From TMP-86 sp046347195 (GTDB lineage: Bacteria; Pseudomonadota; Gammaproteobacteria; Steroidobacterales; Steroidobacteraceae), in assembly GCA_046347195.1 (NCBI GenBank), contig JAXMGQ010000026.1, positions 1 through 64,000 on the forward strand: a stretch of DNA of 64,000 nt. The letters run 5' to 3'. The notes below the pieces were generated by a model. That model saw only the letters and a program-made list of their open reading frames with translations, did no database searches and was not told where the DNA came from. Of the stretch, positions 25,605-34,808 are shown piece by piece. The number at the start of each line of letters is the position of its first letter. Positions within the stretch are counted from its first letter, which is position 1. Made by a program: the position numbers and the translations under genes.

Positions 25605-26090
25605 ATGAACGCCACTGGAAACGGGAATCCCGAAGGGAACCCCCTTCGCCGCAATACCAGCCAGCCCTGGGTCATGAGCCTGCTCGCCGCAGGCTTCGGG
25701 TTGTACCTGATGGGCCTGTCCCTGGGGATCTTCCCGATGGACCCGGCGCAGATCCATGTGCCGCTGTGGGTGCTGTTCCTGATCGGAACGATCTTCCTGC
25801 TGATGGGGTGGTCGATGGTCACCCGTGCCGGAGACTCCCGCCTGCCGCGCCTGCAACTGGGCGCGGTGCTCGTGCTGTTCCTCATCGTCGGCAACTGGAT
25901 CTACCTGCATCGGGGTACGCTGCCCACCGGCAAGCCCACCGGCACGGGACCCGCGCTGATCAAACTGGTCTTCGGTTCGTCGCTCCCTGAGCGGTACCAG
26001 GACTGGGCCATGTTCGTTCTGTGGGACATCCCGATGGCTGCCGCGGCAGCCGCCTTGCTGTGGCCGCGGCGCCCACCGCCGGAGAAGTGA
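25605..26090 (+). CDS. Hypothetical four-helix membrane protein
   Basis: The 161-residue protein has about four membrane segments (around MSLLAAGFGLYLMGLSLGIF, VPLWVLFLIGTIFLLMGW, LGAVLVLFLIVGNWIYL and FVLWDIPMAAAAAALLW). I do not recognise a family. It follows the exported methyltransferase by 14 bp on the same strand and may be co-transcribed. The C-terminus is short and basic (WPRRPPPEK). Confidence 0.7.
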   Translation: MNATGNGNPEGNPLRRNTSQPWVMSLLAAGFGLYLMGLSLGIFPMDPAQIHVPLWVLFLIGTIFLLMGWSMVTRAGDSRLPRLQLGAVLVLFLIVGNWIYLHRGTLPTGKPTGTGPALIKLVFGSSLPERYQDWAMFVLWDIPMAAAAAALLWPRRPPPEK

Positions 26091-26096
26091 CTCGGA

Positions 26097-27110
26097 TCAT
26101 TTGGGTTTGCCGGAGATGTAGCTGCCTGGCAAGCCGAGCACGCCATAGCCGGGCTTGAAGGATTCGGGTCCGGCACGCACCACGCCCACCTGCTCGGCGG
26201 TGACGCCCGCTTCCACCATCATCTGCTCCTGCTGGTTGGTGAGGTACATGAGGCCTCCGCCATTCGTTCCCTCGGTCAACACACCGACCAGCGTCCCCGC
26301 ATCATTCTGGACGCCGATGCCGCCCTTGCCGGTCTTTGTTAGAACGCCCATGCCCACCCGCGGCTTGCCCGCGCTGTCGTACAGCCTCGTGTGGCCGTTG
26401 CCATCCTGCCTCTCACCCAGGAATGCGATTGGCTTCGATGCATCCTTCTGCACGGTCAGGCCGTACAGACCGTCCCGGAGATTCTTGCCGAGAATCACCC
26501 GGGAGACTTCTGCATCTGTTCCAACGTGATCGACGACAGCCAGGTTGGCGGCAGAGCCGCCGGCGCCGACCGCCGCCCCGAATTTCTGGTCGATGGAGGT
26601 GCCGAGGAAATATCCCCCATTCTCGCTGGCGACCATTCGCGCCGACTTCTTCCCACCGGGTGAGAACAAGTACGCGCGGTTCCCCCAATCGTCATGCTCG
26701 ACGGAGAACACCTTGTTCCCATCCTTGTCGTTCACGACGAAGGGCGCCACCACCCGCTGGGTGACCGAACCGCCCTCGGCGCCATCTTCGAGTTCTTTGA
26801 GCCGGCGCTCCAGCTCGGCGATGCGCTTGGTATCCGCCGGCGTACAGGTGGGCTTGGTGTCATCATCGGTCTTGGGAGGCTCCAGATTGGCCTCGGCGCG
26901 CTGCAGCTTGAGTCCGCGTTGGCCCGCAGGACAGGTGGTGCCAAGCGCCACGATGCGCATCAATCCATCGGCAGCTGCACAGACCTGGATGATGGGCTCA
27001 AGCGGAGGCTCTGCCGCGGCCAGCGGGACGCTGCGCGTCAGCGACATCAGCGCCCATGCGCTCACCAGGGTCATCAGCATCATCGTTCGGCGTTTCATCA
27101 TGTTCTCCAT
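26097..27110 (-). CDS. Exported repeat protein, paralogue A (tail-fibre-like)
   Basis: The 337-residue exported protein (signal within TMMLMTLVSAWALMSLTRS) is of no family I recognise. The mature N-terminus has VCAAADGLMRIVALGTTCP, a two-cysteine segment shared with the next gene. A short coiled coil follows (RIAELERRLKELEDG), then about 200 residues of Gly-rich beta repeats such as VVNDKDGNKVFSVEHD, GGYFLGTS and KPRVGMGVL. It ends in GVLGLPGSYIS. The architecture suggests a trimeric beta-helical fibre or adhesin-like protein. It lies 7 bp after the paralogue in the same operon. Confidence 0.7.
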   Translation of the reverse strand: MENMMKRRTMMLMTLVSAWALMSLTRSVPLAAAEPPLEPIIQVCAAADGLMRIVALGTTCPAGQRGLKLQRAEANLEPPKTDDDTKPTCTPADTKRIAELERRLKELEDGAEGGSVTQRVVAPFVVNDKDGNKVFSVEHDDWGNRAYLFSPGGKKSARMVASENGGYFLGTSIDQKFGAAVGAGGSAANLAVVDHVGTDAEVSRVILGKNLRDGLYGLTVQKDASKPIAFLGERQDGNGHTRLYDSAGKPRVGMGVLTKTGKGGIGVQNDAGTLVGVLTEGTNGGGLMYLTNQQEQMMVEAGVTAEQVGVVRAGPESFKPGYGVLGLPGSYISGKPK

Positions 27111-27117
27111 GTCTCGC

Positions 27118-28098
27118 TCAGGGGCGGCAGGCTTCGCTTCTCACGCAACCCAGGAAGTAGCTGCCCGGCAGGCCCGACGAGGGCACGAGCGGAAAGCCGG
27201 CGCCCGGACCCGCCATCACCACGCCGTAGCGGCCATAGTTGTTCGTCATGCCCACCATGACCTCGCCGCTCTGGGCGCCGATCTCCAACCGGCCGCCGTT
27301 GGCAGTCTCGGTCAAGGCCAACAGATCGGTGCCCGCGGTGTTGAAGACGGACACCGAACCCTCCTTGCCCGCCATCAGGCTGGCGAGGACCTGTCCTTTC
27401 GCATCCGCCACGAGCGCGACGCTGGATCCCGCCTTCGATTCGCCGATGCCCGCGACCAGCTGGTCGGTGCGGCTGAAGATCCTGAGGCCATAGTTGCCTC
27501 CCGGACCGAGGCCCAATTGGATGCGACGGGCGCCAGCCTCACTCACGGTCAGCCCTGCATCATCACCGGCGGCACCGACCTTGGCTTCGTAGGTGCCATC
27601 GCGGGAGCGCCCCACGAAGAAACCACCCTCATCGGTGGCCAGCATCTCGGCCTCGGGTTGTGCCGCCGAGGGGCCATAGGTCGTGGCGCTGCCGGGCGCC
27701 ACGGCAAAGACGGGGTGTCCTTTCTTGTCCACCACTTCGAAAAGGGGTGCCTTCTCGAGCACGGCAATGCGCCCCTCGATCTTGTCCAGCGCACCGGGAG
27801 AAGATTTCTTCCCACCCGAAGCCGAACTCAGTTCATCGGGGGTGTCATCACTCAAATCCTTGGCTTCATGGTTCGGCCCGGCCAGCGTGATGCTCTCGGT
27901 ATTGGGCGGGCAGCCCTCATCCGCGGCCACCCTCGGCAGTCCGTCCGCACCCACGCACACGGTGGTGTCATCCTCGGAAACCTCCTGCACGGTGGCGGGA
28001 GGCGGCGCCGCATGTTGCACGCTCACGGCACGCAAGCCCACCACCGATCCGGCCACCACGGCTCCGCCCACGAGACCTGCCATCAGCATCGAGCGCAT
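27118..28098 (-). CDS. Exported repeat protein, paralogue B (tail-fibre-like)
   Basis: The 326-residue protein starts at ATG 28098 with ribosome site AGGAG, overlapping the stop of the DUF3592 frame (TGATG). The signal segment is LMAGLVGGAVVAGSVVGL. It shares an ordered set of features with the neighbour at 26097: VCVGADGLPRVAADEGCP, a short helix (LDKIEGRIAVLEK), FEVVDKKGHPVFAVA, GGFFVGRS, Gly-rich beta repeats and a C-terminal SSGLPGSYFLG. The two are diverged paralogues in tandem. Function is unknown. Confidence 0.7.
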   Translation of the reverse strand: MRSMLMAGLVGGAVVAGSVVGLRAVSVQHAAPPPATVQEVSEDDTTVCVGADGLPRVAADEGCPPNTESITLAGPNHEAKDLSDDTPDELSSASGGKKSSPGALDKIEGRIAVLEKAPLFEVVDKKGHPVFAVAPGSATTYGPSAAQPEAEMLATDEGGFFVGRSRDGTYEAKVGAAGDDAGLTVSEAGARRIQLGLGPGGNYGLRIFSRTDQLVAGIGESKAGSSVALVADAKGQVLASLMAGKEGSVSVFNTAGTDLLALTETANGGRLEIGAQSGEVMVGMTNNYGRYGVVMAGPGAGFPLVPSSGLPGSYFLGCVRSEACRP

Positions 28099-29192
28099 CA
28101 CGTGCTCCTTTGCGTTGCCGGCGCGGGAATCCAGCGGGACATCGGCCACAGGATGACCAGCGCCACGAGGCCGAAGCCCAGCGTTTGGAAGAGGAGCTGC
28201 AGCGCCAGTGCCTGCGCATAGCGGCGGGTCCCCTGCGCCAGGCGAGCCCGTTCGGGTTCAGCTGCCGGGTACAGCACCCGAACGGATGCCCTAGTCCCAA
28301 GGCCGGCGTGCTGCCGGTATCGATGGCATCCACCGCGTGCACGGCGCCGCGGGTGCCGATGGCAGCGAGCTCGAGGTCGATGAGGTCATAGGGGTGATTC
28401 AACGGCACGGCGTACTGACGCTGTCCACCCCACGCGGCGCACCGGGTGCACCTCGCGCACGACCGCACTCCCGCCGGTCAGCGCACCCGCGGCCACGGGC
28501 TCCGGCCAAGGGATGCGCCACAACAGCAGGGCATGACCCAGCACGAAGGTGATCAGCAACATCGCGCCGGCGCCCGGCATGCGTCGCTTGAGCCAGAGGA
28601 CCAGCAGCAGCGGATACACCAGAAAGCCGAGCAGGAAGATACCGCTGGCGATGATGCCGCCGGCCGTTGCCGCCAGCAGGCCGAGGGACCGGCTGCGCCG
28701 CCGGTACGCCATGTACGCGAGCAACACCGTCGCCGCCACCGCCCCGAGCTCGGCCAGGGATCGCCCCTGGTTCGACCAGCTCGGCAACCGGTCGCGCCAG
28801 CCGGATTCCTCGAGCTTGACGCCCAGCGTTCCGAATCCCCGCATGAACGCCGACCGGCTGTAACGCACCGGCACGCTGTCGCCCGGTTTCAGGCGCCCAT
28901 ACAGGGATGCATCGATTGCCTGGGTGGCGGTGACATCGTCCTGCCCCTGCACCGGATAACGGAACGTGACGAGATGGTCGCGCCGCCAGTCATCGTATTT
29001 CAGGTACACGGCTTCACGCAGATCGAGGACCTTGGCGCGCGCGGGAACACCGAAATGCGCGAGATAGAAATCCAGGCCGAACCAGGGGCCAAACACGAGC
29101 AGCAGCAGGAACGCGAGCACGCGCAGCACGGCACCGGCGGGTCCGGCGGTTCCGGTGGCGGCGGGCGCTGGCGATTCAGCGGTTGCGATCAA
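28098..29192 (-). pseudogene. DUF3592 membrane protein, frameshifted in the C-terminal half
   Basis: The first 240 residues (from ATG 29192) are intact: an N-terminal helix, a DUF3592 domain (KVLDLREAVYLKYDDWRRDH, then RLKPGDSVPVRYSRS), and several membrane helices. Near 28440 the frame shifts, and the natural continuation (GGQRQYAVPLNHPYDLIDLE, then HAVDAIDTGSTPALGLG) is in another frame. A second shift near 28280 leads to a last membrane helix (LFQTLGFGLVALVILWPMS) and a stop that overlaps the next gene's ATG. Joined, this gives about 365 residues. A two-error sequence artefact is possible because the rest of the operon is intact. Confidence 0.7.
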
Positions 29193-29208
29193 GTCGGCTC
29201 ATCCCCGA

Positions 29209-29952
29209 TCAATGCGACGGTGGAGTGACCTGGAACACTGCATCGTCGATCTCGGGATTGGCCCGCGGATCGAAGCTCGTGGTGGTCCGGCTCGCGACCT
29301 TGCCCTCGGTCCGGTCCTCGAAGATCCGGCGCACCAGAAAACTCTGCACGTCGATCCAGACCGAGGTGGCGCGCACGTCGCTGATGTGGCCGGTGGCACC
29401 GTAGACGCTCTGCGCCTTGCCGACCAGCTTGAGGCAGTCGTGGCCATCGATCTTCTCGGTCCCGGCGACGCTCACGGGCTGGAACTCGGTCAGTGTCCCG
29501 ACGAGACCGGCACCGGGGAACAGCCAGGGCGCGATCTTGACGATGGAGGTATACGTGGGAGAGAACCCCGACAGGAAGGCATTGGCACCCTGCCCCTTGG
29601 GATAGTCACTGGTCGAACCGGTGCTCTTCCAGTACGAGTGGAAGTTCGCGCCGTCACCCCAGGCGATGTAGCGATCCACGTTGCCTGCCCTGACGAAATC
29701 GAACAGGAATTTCCGCGGTGAGCGGAACGCCGTGTGGAAGGTGTGATGTTCGTGACTCGGATCGGCCACCTGGCCGTATTCCCGGTCTACCACCCCGGAG
29801 TCGGTGTAGGTCTTCAGGGCGGCATAGACGGCGCGCGACTTCTGCAGGATCTCATCTGCGCCGGGCGCAGCGATGGCAGTGCGCAGCGGCAGGATCGTCA
29901 CGGCCAGACTCGCGCAGCAAGCCAGCAGTCGCCCTCTTGTTCTTCTGTTCAT
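29209..29952 (-). CDS. Exported LolA/LolB-like beta-fold protein
   Basis: The 247-residue exported protein starts at ATG 29952 (signal LLACCASLAVTILPLRTAIA). The mature sequence begins ADEILQKSRAVYAALKTYTD, then has a SPRKFLFDFVRAGNVDRYI block, KIDGHDCLKLVGKA and TSVWIDVQSFLVRRIFED, a pattern typical of LolA-like or DUF2092-type half-barrels that bind lipids. It is the first gene of a minus-strand operon with a DUF3592 membrane protein and two fibre-like exported proteins. A chaperone or lipid-handling role for that operon is inference only. Confidence 0.65.
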   Translation of the reverse strand: MNRRTRGRLLACCASLAVTILPLRTAIAAPGADEILQKSRAVYAALKTYTDSGVVDREYGQVADPSHEHHTFHTAFRSPRKFLFDFVRAGNVDRYIAWGDGANFHSYWKSTGSTSDYPKGQGANAFLSGFSPTYTSIVKIAPWLFPGAGLVGTLTEFQPVSVAGTEKIDGHDCLKLVGKAQSVYGATGHISDVRATSVWIDVQSFLVRRIFEDRTEGKVASRTTTSFDPRANPEIDDAVFQVTPPSH

Positions 29953-30043
29953 GTGGCATCGTTCCCGTGCGGAAACTGAAGGCGGAACGCTCACTCGACC
30001 CAGTCGATCTTATTCGACCCACCCGGATTCAGCCAGCATCCGT

Positions 30044-31129
30044 TCAGCGTTCGCCAACGCCCCAACCCGCGAGCACCGTCCGGCCGTCCCGCGTCGGCGC
30101 GATCCGACCGGGAGTGCGCGACAGGCGCGGCGCCGGCGCGGCCTGCACCTGGCCCTCATGTACCAGGAACGCCTGTCGGCCCCGCATCTGCGGATGACCG
30201 GGCGCTTCATCCAGCTCGAGCACGGGCGCCGTGCACGCATCCACGGGATCGAGCAGCTCGCACCAGGCATCGCGCGTGCGCGTCTTGAACAGCGCGGCGA
30301 GTTCCTCGCACTGGCGCGGCCACGCCGCCTGATCGGTGATTTCATCGAGAAGCGCTGGCCTTGCGCCGATGGCCGTCAGCAGCCGTTCATAGAACGGCCG
30401 CTCCAGCGCACCGACGGACAGGAAGCGTCCGTCGGCACATTCATAGCAATGATAATTAGGTGCGCCGCCCGCCAACGGATTGAGCGCGCGGTCCATCGAC
30501 AGGACTCTGGCATTCACCAGGCCCGAGAAGAAGGTCATGAGCGAGTTCACGCCATCGATGATGGCTGCATCCACCACCTGCCCCCGGCCGGAGCGTTCGC
30601 GTTCGAACAGCGCGGCGAGTATGCCGACGGTCAGGTACAACGACCCACCGCCGAAGTCCCCCACGAGGTTCAGCGGCGGCTGCGGTGACCTGCCCGGATC
30701 GCCCATGGCGGCGAGCGCACCGGTGAGCGCGATGTAGTTGAGGTCGTGACCTGCCTTGCGTTCCCAGGGTCCGCCCTGGCCCCAGCCGGTCATCCGGCCA
30801 TACACCAGGCGTGGATTGCGGCGGCAGAGTTCCTCCGGCCCCAGTCCCAGCCGCTCCATGACACCGGGTCGCAGCCCTTCGATGAGCACATCGGCCTTCT
30901 CGGCCGCGGCCTGGCACAACGTCCGGCCGGGCTCGCTGCGGATGTCGACCTCGAGGCTGGCCCGTCCGCGATCGGCGATGGGGTTGGGAAAGCCATTGCC
31001 GCCGCTGCGGTTGATGCGCACCAGCTCGGCGCCGAGATCCGCGAGCAGCATCGCGCAATGCGGCCCGGGGCCGATGCTGGCGAACTCGAGGACCTTGATG
31101 CCGGCGAGTGGCGCGGCGGCGGCACTCAT
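30044..31129 (-). CDS. Alpha-methylacyl-CoA racemase (CaiB/BaiF family III)
   Basis: The protein's 361 residues are close to the 360 of mycobacterial MCR. It opens LAGIKVLEFASIGPGPHCAM, then DVLIEGLRPGVMERLGLGP. KAGHDLNYIALTGALAAMG carries the catalytic His, and LVGDFGGGSLYL the catalytic Asp of the racemase branch. It would interconvert (R)- and (S)-2-methylacyl-CoA esters, needed for beta-oxidation of branched or sterol side chains. It is divergent from a phosphotransferase often linked with acyl-CoA dehydrogenases. A formyl- or succinyl-CoA transferase role is less likely given the HD pair. Confidence 0.88.
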   Translation of the reverse strand: MSAAAAPLAGIKVLEFASIGPGPHCAMLLADLGAELVRINRSGGNGFPNPIADRGRASLEVDIRSEPGRTLCQAAAEKADVLIEGLRPGVMERLGLGPEELCRRNPRLVYGRMTGWGQGGPWERKAGHDLNYIALTGALAAMGDPGRSPQPPLNLVGDFGGGSLYLTVGILAALFERERSGRGQVVDAAIIDGVNSLMTFFSGLVNARVLSMDRALNPLAGGAPNYHCYECADGRFLSVGALERPFYERLLTAIGARPALLDEITDQAAWPRQCEELAALFKTRTRDAWCELLDPVDACTAPVLELDEAPGHPQMRGRQAFLVHEGQVQAAPAPRLSRTPGRIAPTRDGRTVLAGWGVGER

Positions 31130-31218
31130 GCCGCTTCCCGCGCGAACTCGCGCACGGCGCGCCGGATGTCGAGCTGGGTTCTGGAGGGGATCACGTGGGA
31201 ATCTCGGGTCGAGGTCAT
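31126..31218 (-). CDS. Possible 30-residue leader ORF coupled to AMACR
   Basis: A 30-codon frame (starting MTSTRDSHVIP and ending REFAREAA) stops at 31126, overlapping the racemase ATG by 4 nt (ATGA). The ending resembles the first helix of acyl-CoA dehydrogenases, so it may be a gene remnant, or it may be a leader that couples translation. No strong ribosome site is seen. Confidence 0.3.
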   Translation of the reverse strand: MTSTRDSHVIPSRTQLDIRRAVREFAREAA

Positions 31219-31374
31219 GCCCCGTCGGCGGGCGCGAGACTCTCCCATGCGTCGGCGGGCGCCGTCAACCAGCCCCCGCGGTCGGCCCTGCAGCGACGTG
31301 CCACGCCTCCGGTTATAGTGCACACGCCAGGCCGGGGTACACGACAGACGGAATGACCGAAATGAAGATCGCCC

Positions 31375-32442
31375 ATGAGCAGCGCTGATGACTCTGCCAA
31401 CTCCGGCACCACGCCGGTGCGCGAGGGCTCGCGCTTCGATGAGGCCTCGCTCGAGCGCTGGCTGCAGTCGACCGTGGCGGACTATCAAGGGCCCTTGCGG
31501 GTCGAGCAGTTCAAGGGCGGCCAGTCCAATCCCACGTACAAGCTCATCACGCCGGCGCGCACCTACGTGCTTCGCCGCAAGCCGCCGGGCCAGCTCCTGA
31601 AGGGAGCGCATGCCGTCGACCGGGAGGCGCGCGTCATGCAGGCCCTGGGCACCACGGGCTTTCCGGTGGCACGGGTCTTCGGATTGTGCACGGATGATGC
31701 GGTGATCGGCAGCTGGTTCTTCGTGATGGAGATGGTCGAGGGACGCATCTTCTGGAACACGACTTTTCCGCAGGTGGAAAAGGCGCAAAGGGGCGATTAC
31801 TTCGATGCGATGAATGCCACCATCGCGCGCCTGCACGGCATAGACCCTGGGTCGGTAGGACTCGCCGACTACGGCAGCCCCGGCAATTACCTGGAGCGGC
31901 AGATCGGCCGCTGGAGCAAGCAGTACCTGCAGGACACCGAGGCGGGACGCGATGCCAACATGGACGCGTTGATCGACTGGCTGCCGGCGCATATCCCGCC
32001 CGGCAGCGAGACCCGCATCGTCCACGGCGACTTCCGCTGCGACAACATGATCTTCCACCCCCGGGAGCCGCGGGTGCTCGCCGTGCTCGACTGGGAGTTG
32101 TCCACGCTGGGTGATCCGCTGGCGGATTTCGCCTATCACGCGATGATGTATCGCATGCCGGCCGAGATCATCGCGGGTCTCGGTGGCCATGACCCGGTGG
32201 CGCTCGGCCTGCCCACCGAGCAGCAATACATCCAGGCGTATTGCCGGCGCACGGGAAGGCCGGGGATCGATGCCTTCGATTTCTATGTTGCCTTCAACCT
32301 GTTCCGGCTCGCCGCCATCTTCCACGGCATCAAGGGCCGCGTGATCCGCGGCACGGCGGCCTCCGCGAATGCCCGCGAGCGAGTCAAGGCGCTGCCCCTG
32401 CTCACGGCGCTGGGGCGCGAGGCGATGGAGGCGTGCCGCTGA
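31375..32442 (+). CDS. ACAD10/11-like aminoglycoside phosphotransferase family protein
   Basis: The 355-residue kinase-fold protein has an early QFKGGQSNPTYKL loop, YVLRRKPPG with the ATP lysine, RIVHGDFRCDNMIFHP as the catalytic loop and VLDWELSTLGDPLADFAYH with the metal Asp. This is the branch that occurs beside or fused to acyl-CoA dehydrogenases and is thought to phosphorylate hydroxyacyl-CoA intermediates. It is divergently placed against the racemase with a 245-bp gap, consistent with a fatty or side-chain acyl degradation set. Confidence 0.88.
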   Translation: MSSADDSANSGTTPVREGSRFDEASLERWLQSTVADYQGPLRVEQFKGGQSNPTYKLITPARTYVLRRKPPGQLLKGAHAVDREARVMQALGTTGFPVARVFGLCTDDAVIGSWFFVMEMVEGRIFWNTTFPQVEKAQRGDYFDAMNATIARLHGIDPGSVGLADYGSPGNYLERQIGRWSKQYLQDTEAGRDANMDALIDWLPAHIPPGSETRIVHGDFRCDNMIFHPREPRVLAVLDWELSTLGDPLADFAYHAMMYRMPAEIIAGLGGHDPVALGLPTEQQYIQAYCRRTGRPGIDAFDFYVAFNLFRLAAIFHGIKGRVIRGTAASANARERVKALPLLTALGREAMEACR

Positions 32443-32459
32443 ACTGAGGAGGATCACCT

Positions 32460-34052
32460 GTGAAGCAGAAACTGATCGCAACCATCTGGGGCCTTGCTGC
32501 CGCGGCACTCGGCACAGCAGCGGCAGCGGCCGCGGCGGCTCCGCTCACGGTCCGGACCTCCGACGGCGCGCTCGAAGGCGTAATGCAAGGCGAGACGCGC
32601 GCCTTTCTCGGGGTTCCCTTCGCGGCGCCGCCGGTGGGCGGGAATCGCTGGCGGGCGCCGCAGCCACCGGCTCCATGGAAAGGCACACGGCCGGCGCGGC
32701 AGTTCGGGGCGAGTTGCATGCAACCCTGGCCGGCTCCGCATTTCGGTCCCTACACCAGTGAGTTCGTCGATGTTCCTCCCGTCTCCGAGGACTGCCTGTT
32801 CCTCAACGTCTGGACCCCGGCATCGCCCACCGGCGCCCTGCCGGTACTCGTGTGGATCCACGGCGGCGGCTTCGGCGGCGGCGCGGGTGCCGTGCCCATC
32901 TACGACGGCGGCAGGCTCGCGGCACGCGGCATCGTGGTGGTCACCCTCAATTACCGGGTCGGACCCTTCGGCTTCCTCGCGCATCCGCAACTGTCGGCGC
33001 AGAGCCCACGGCACACTTCCGGCAACTACGGCATCCTCGACCAGATCGCCGCCCTGCAGTGGGTGAAGCACAACATCGCGAACTTCGGCGGTGACCCCGG
33101 CCAGGTCACCATCGCGGGCCAGTCGGCCGGGGCGATCTCGGTGAACGCACTGCGCATCGCGCCCGCGGCGGCGGGTCTGTTCCAGCGTGCCATCGCCCAG
33201 AGCGGGTCGGGCATGGGCGTGCGATCGCCCGCCCTCGCGGAGGCCGAGCACGCCGGCCAGCAGTTCGCCGCATGGCTCGGCGCCACGGATGTCGCCGCCT
33301 TGCGCGCGCTGCCCGCGCAGAAGATCCAGACCGCCGTGTTCATGCCGTTCGATGCGCCTCGCAAGAATTCCCCGCCGCCCATCCGCTTCCAGACCACGGT
33401 GGATGGACTCGTGCTGCCATCGGACCCGGAAGATCCGGCCGCGCGCGTCATCACCGCCGTTCCCCTGCTCACGGGCTTCACGGCCGATGAGAACTTCATG
33501 GCAGCGGCGCATACCAGCGCGGAGTTCGAGAAGGCGGTGCGCGCCCGGTTCGGTTCCCACGCGGACCGTTTGCTCGCGTTGTACCCGCACGCCAGCGACG
33601 CGCAAGCCGCGGCCTCGTTGCATACGCTCGAGCGCGATCGTTGCATGACCTCGCTCCTGCTGTGGAGCCATGAATACCTGCGGCACAACGGCACACCCCT
33701 TTTCCTGTACCGCTTCGACCACGCCCCACCCGACCCATCCGGTTCGGGATTCGGTGCATTCCACACGGCCGAGGTGCCCTACCTGTTCGGGACGCTCGAC
33801 CCGGCCCGCAGGGCCTACGGGGATGCGGACCGGGCGATCAGCCGGCAACTTCAGGACCACTGGCTGGCCTTCATGCGCCAGGGGGAACCCGGTTCGACAG
33901 GGCCGTCGGCCTGGAGCCGCGCCACGGCCACGGGCACGACCGTGATGCGGCTCGGGGATGCGCCTGGATCAGGGCAGGCCGTGTCGACGCCGGAGCGGCT
34001 GGATGCCTTGCTCGCCTACCATCGCGACGGTGGCGCGCTGGGCATCTTCTAA
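32460..34052 (+). CDS. Exported type B carboxylesterase
   Basis: The 530-residue exported protein starts at GTG 32460 after a strong ribosome site (GAGGAG). The signal is Ala-rich (IWGLAAAALGTAAAA). The family core is clear: GVMQGETRAFLGVPFAAPPV, SEDCLFLNVWTP, WIHGGGFGGG, the nucleophile Ser222 in GQSAGA, Glu in TADENF and His in FHTAEVPYLFG. It cleaves carboxylic esters, probably in the periplasm or outside. It lies 17 bp after the phosphotransferase on the same strand. Its end overlaps the convergent methyltransferase by 4 bp. Confidence 0.92.
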   Translation: MKQKLIATIWGLAAAALGTAAAAAAAAPLTVRTSDGALEGVMQGETRAFLGVPFAAPPVGGNRWRAPQPPAPWKGTRPARQFGASCMQPWPAPHFGPYTSEFVDVPPVSEDCLFLNVWTPASPTGALPVLVWIHGGGFGGGAGAVPIYDGGRLAARGIVVVTLNYRVGPFGFLAHPQLSAQSPRHTSGNYGILDQIAALQWVKHNIANFGGDPGQVTIAGQSAGAISVNALRIAPAAAGLFQRAIAQSGSGMGVRSPALAEAEHAGQQFAAWLGATDVAALRALPAQKIQTAVFMPFDAPRKNSPPPIRFQTTVDGLVLPSDPEDPAARVITAVPLLTGFTADENFMAAAHTSAEFEKAVRARFGSHADRLLALYPHASDAQAAASLHTLERDRCMTSLLLWSHEYLRHNGTPLFLYRFDHAPPDPSGSGFGAFHTAEVPYLFGTLDPARRAYGDADRAISRQLQDHWLAFMRQGEPGSTGPSAWSRATATGTTVMRLGDAPGSGQAVSTPERLDALLAYHRDGGALGIF

Positions 34053-34801
34053 TGTTCCGGGCGACAGCCCGCGAGCACGGTCAGCGGCCACTCGATCCTG
34101 CGGGGCCGGTCCCGCCCTTCCCACAAGTGCTCGAGATCGCGTTCCAGGCGTGAGACCGGATCCTCCCCCGTGGCCTCGGCGCATCGCGTGACCGCCGACC
34201 AACTCCTCGCGTAGCCCAGCAGTTGCGCGAACCGCCATGACACCGACATGGCGAAGGACGGAGCGCGTATCACCGGAAAGGGAAAATCCAGGTCGCGGTA
34301 ACCGGCATCCACGTGCGCCCGCCCGGCAGGCCAGTACGGGCTCACGGACCGGTAGAACTGCTGGACGCAGGCATCCACCGCGGTGCCTTCCACGCGCAAC
34401 ACACCGTAGCTCCAGGCCGCCAGCAAACCTTGCGGCCTGAGCACGCGGCGCACCTCGGCGTAGAAGGCCGGCCGGTCGAACCAGTGCAGGGCCTGGCCCA
34501 CCGCGGCAAGATCCACGCTCCCCGCGGCGAGCCCGCTGAACTGCGCCAGCGCGGCCCGGTATTCGACATTGGCGAGGCGCGGGGCTTCGGCCAGTTGTGC
34601 GGCGCTCGCATCCGTCGCGAGCACGCGGTCGAAATGCCGCGCGAGTTCGACGGTAGCCTGTCCGCTGCCGGCCCCGCTCTCCCACGCCAGCGTCCGGCCC
34701 GGAGAATGCGCCGCCAGCCATTCGAACAAGGCGGGCGGGTAGCCGGGACGATGATCGGCATAGGTGTTCGCCACGGCGCCGAAGTGGTCCTGGAAATTCA
34801 C
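34049..34801 (-). CDS. Class I SAM-dependent methyltransferase
   Basis: The 250-residue cytosolic methyltransferase opens NFQDHFGAVANTYADHRPGYP, typical of small-molecule (UbiE/BioC-like) types. WESGAGSGQATVEL is the SAM motif I, VLATDASAAQL motif II, and GSVDLAAVGQALHWFD motif III. The substrate is unknown. It follows the DUF4126 gene by 7 bp on the same strand and is convergent with the carboxylesterase. Confidence 0.87.
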   Translation of the reverse strand: MNFQDHFGAVANTYADHRPGYPPALFEWLAAHSPGRTLAWESGAGSGQATVELARHFDRVLATDASAAQLAEAPRLANVEYRAALAQFSGLAAGSVDLAAVGQALHWFDRPAFYAEVRRVLRPQGLLAAWSYGVLRVEGTAVDACVQQFYRSVSPYWPAGRAHVDAGYRDLDFPFPVIRAPSFAMSVSWRFAQLLGYARSWSAVTRCAEATGEDPVSRLERDLEHLWEGRDRPRRIEWPLTVLAGCRPEH

Positions 34802-34808
34802 GAGAGCT

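Noticed and set aside
32454..33860. Minus-strand open frame opposite the carboxylesterase
   Set aside because: It is a shadow of the esterase, whose catalytic motifs are all on the plus strand.
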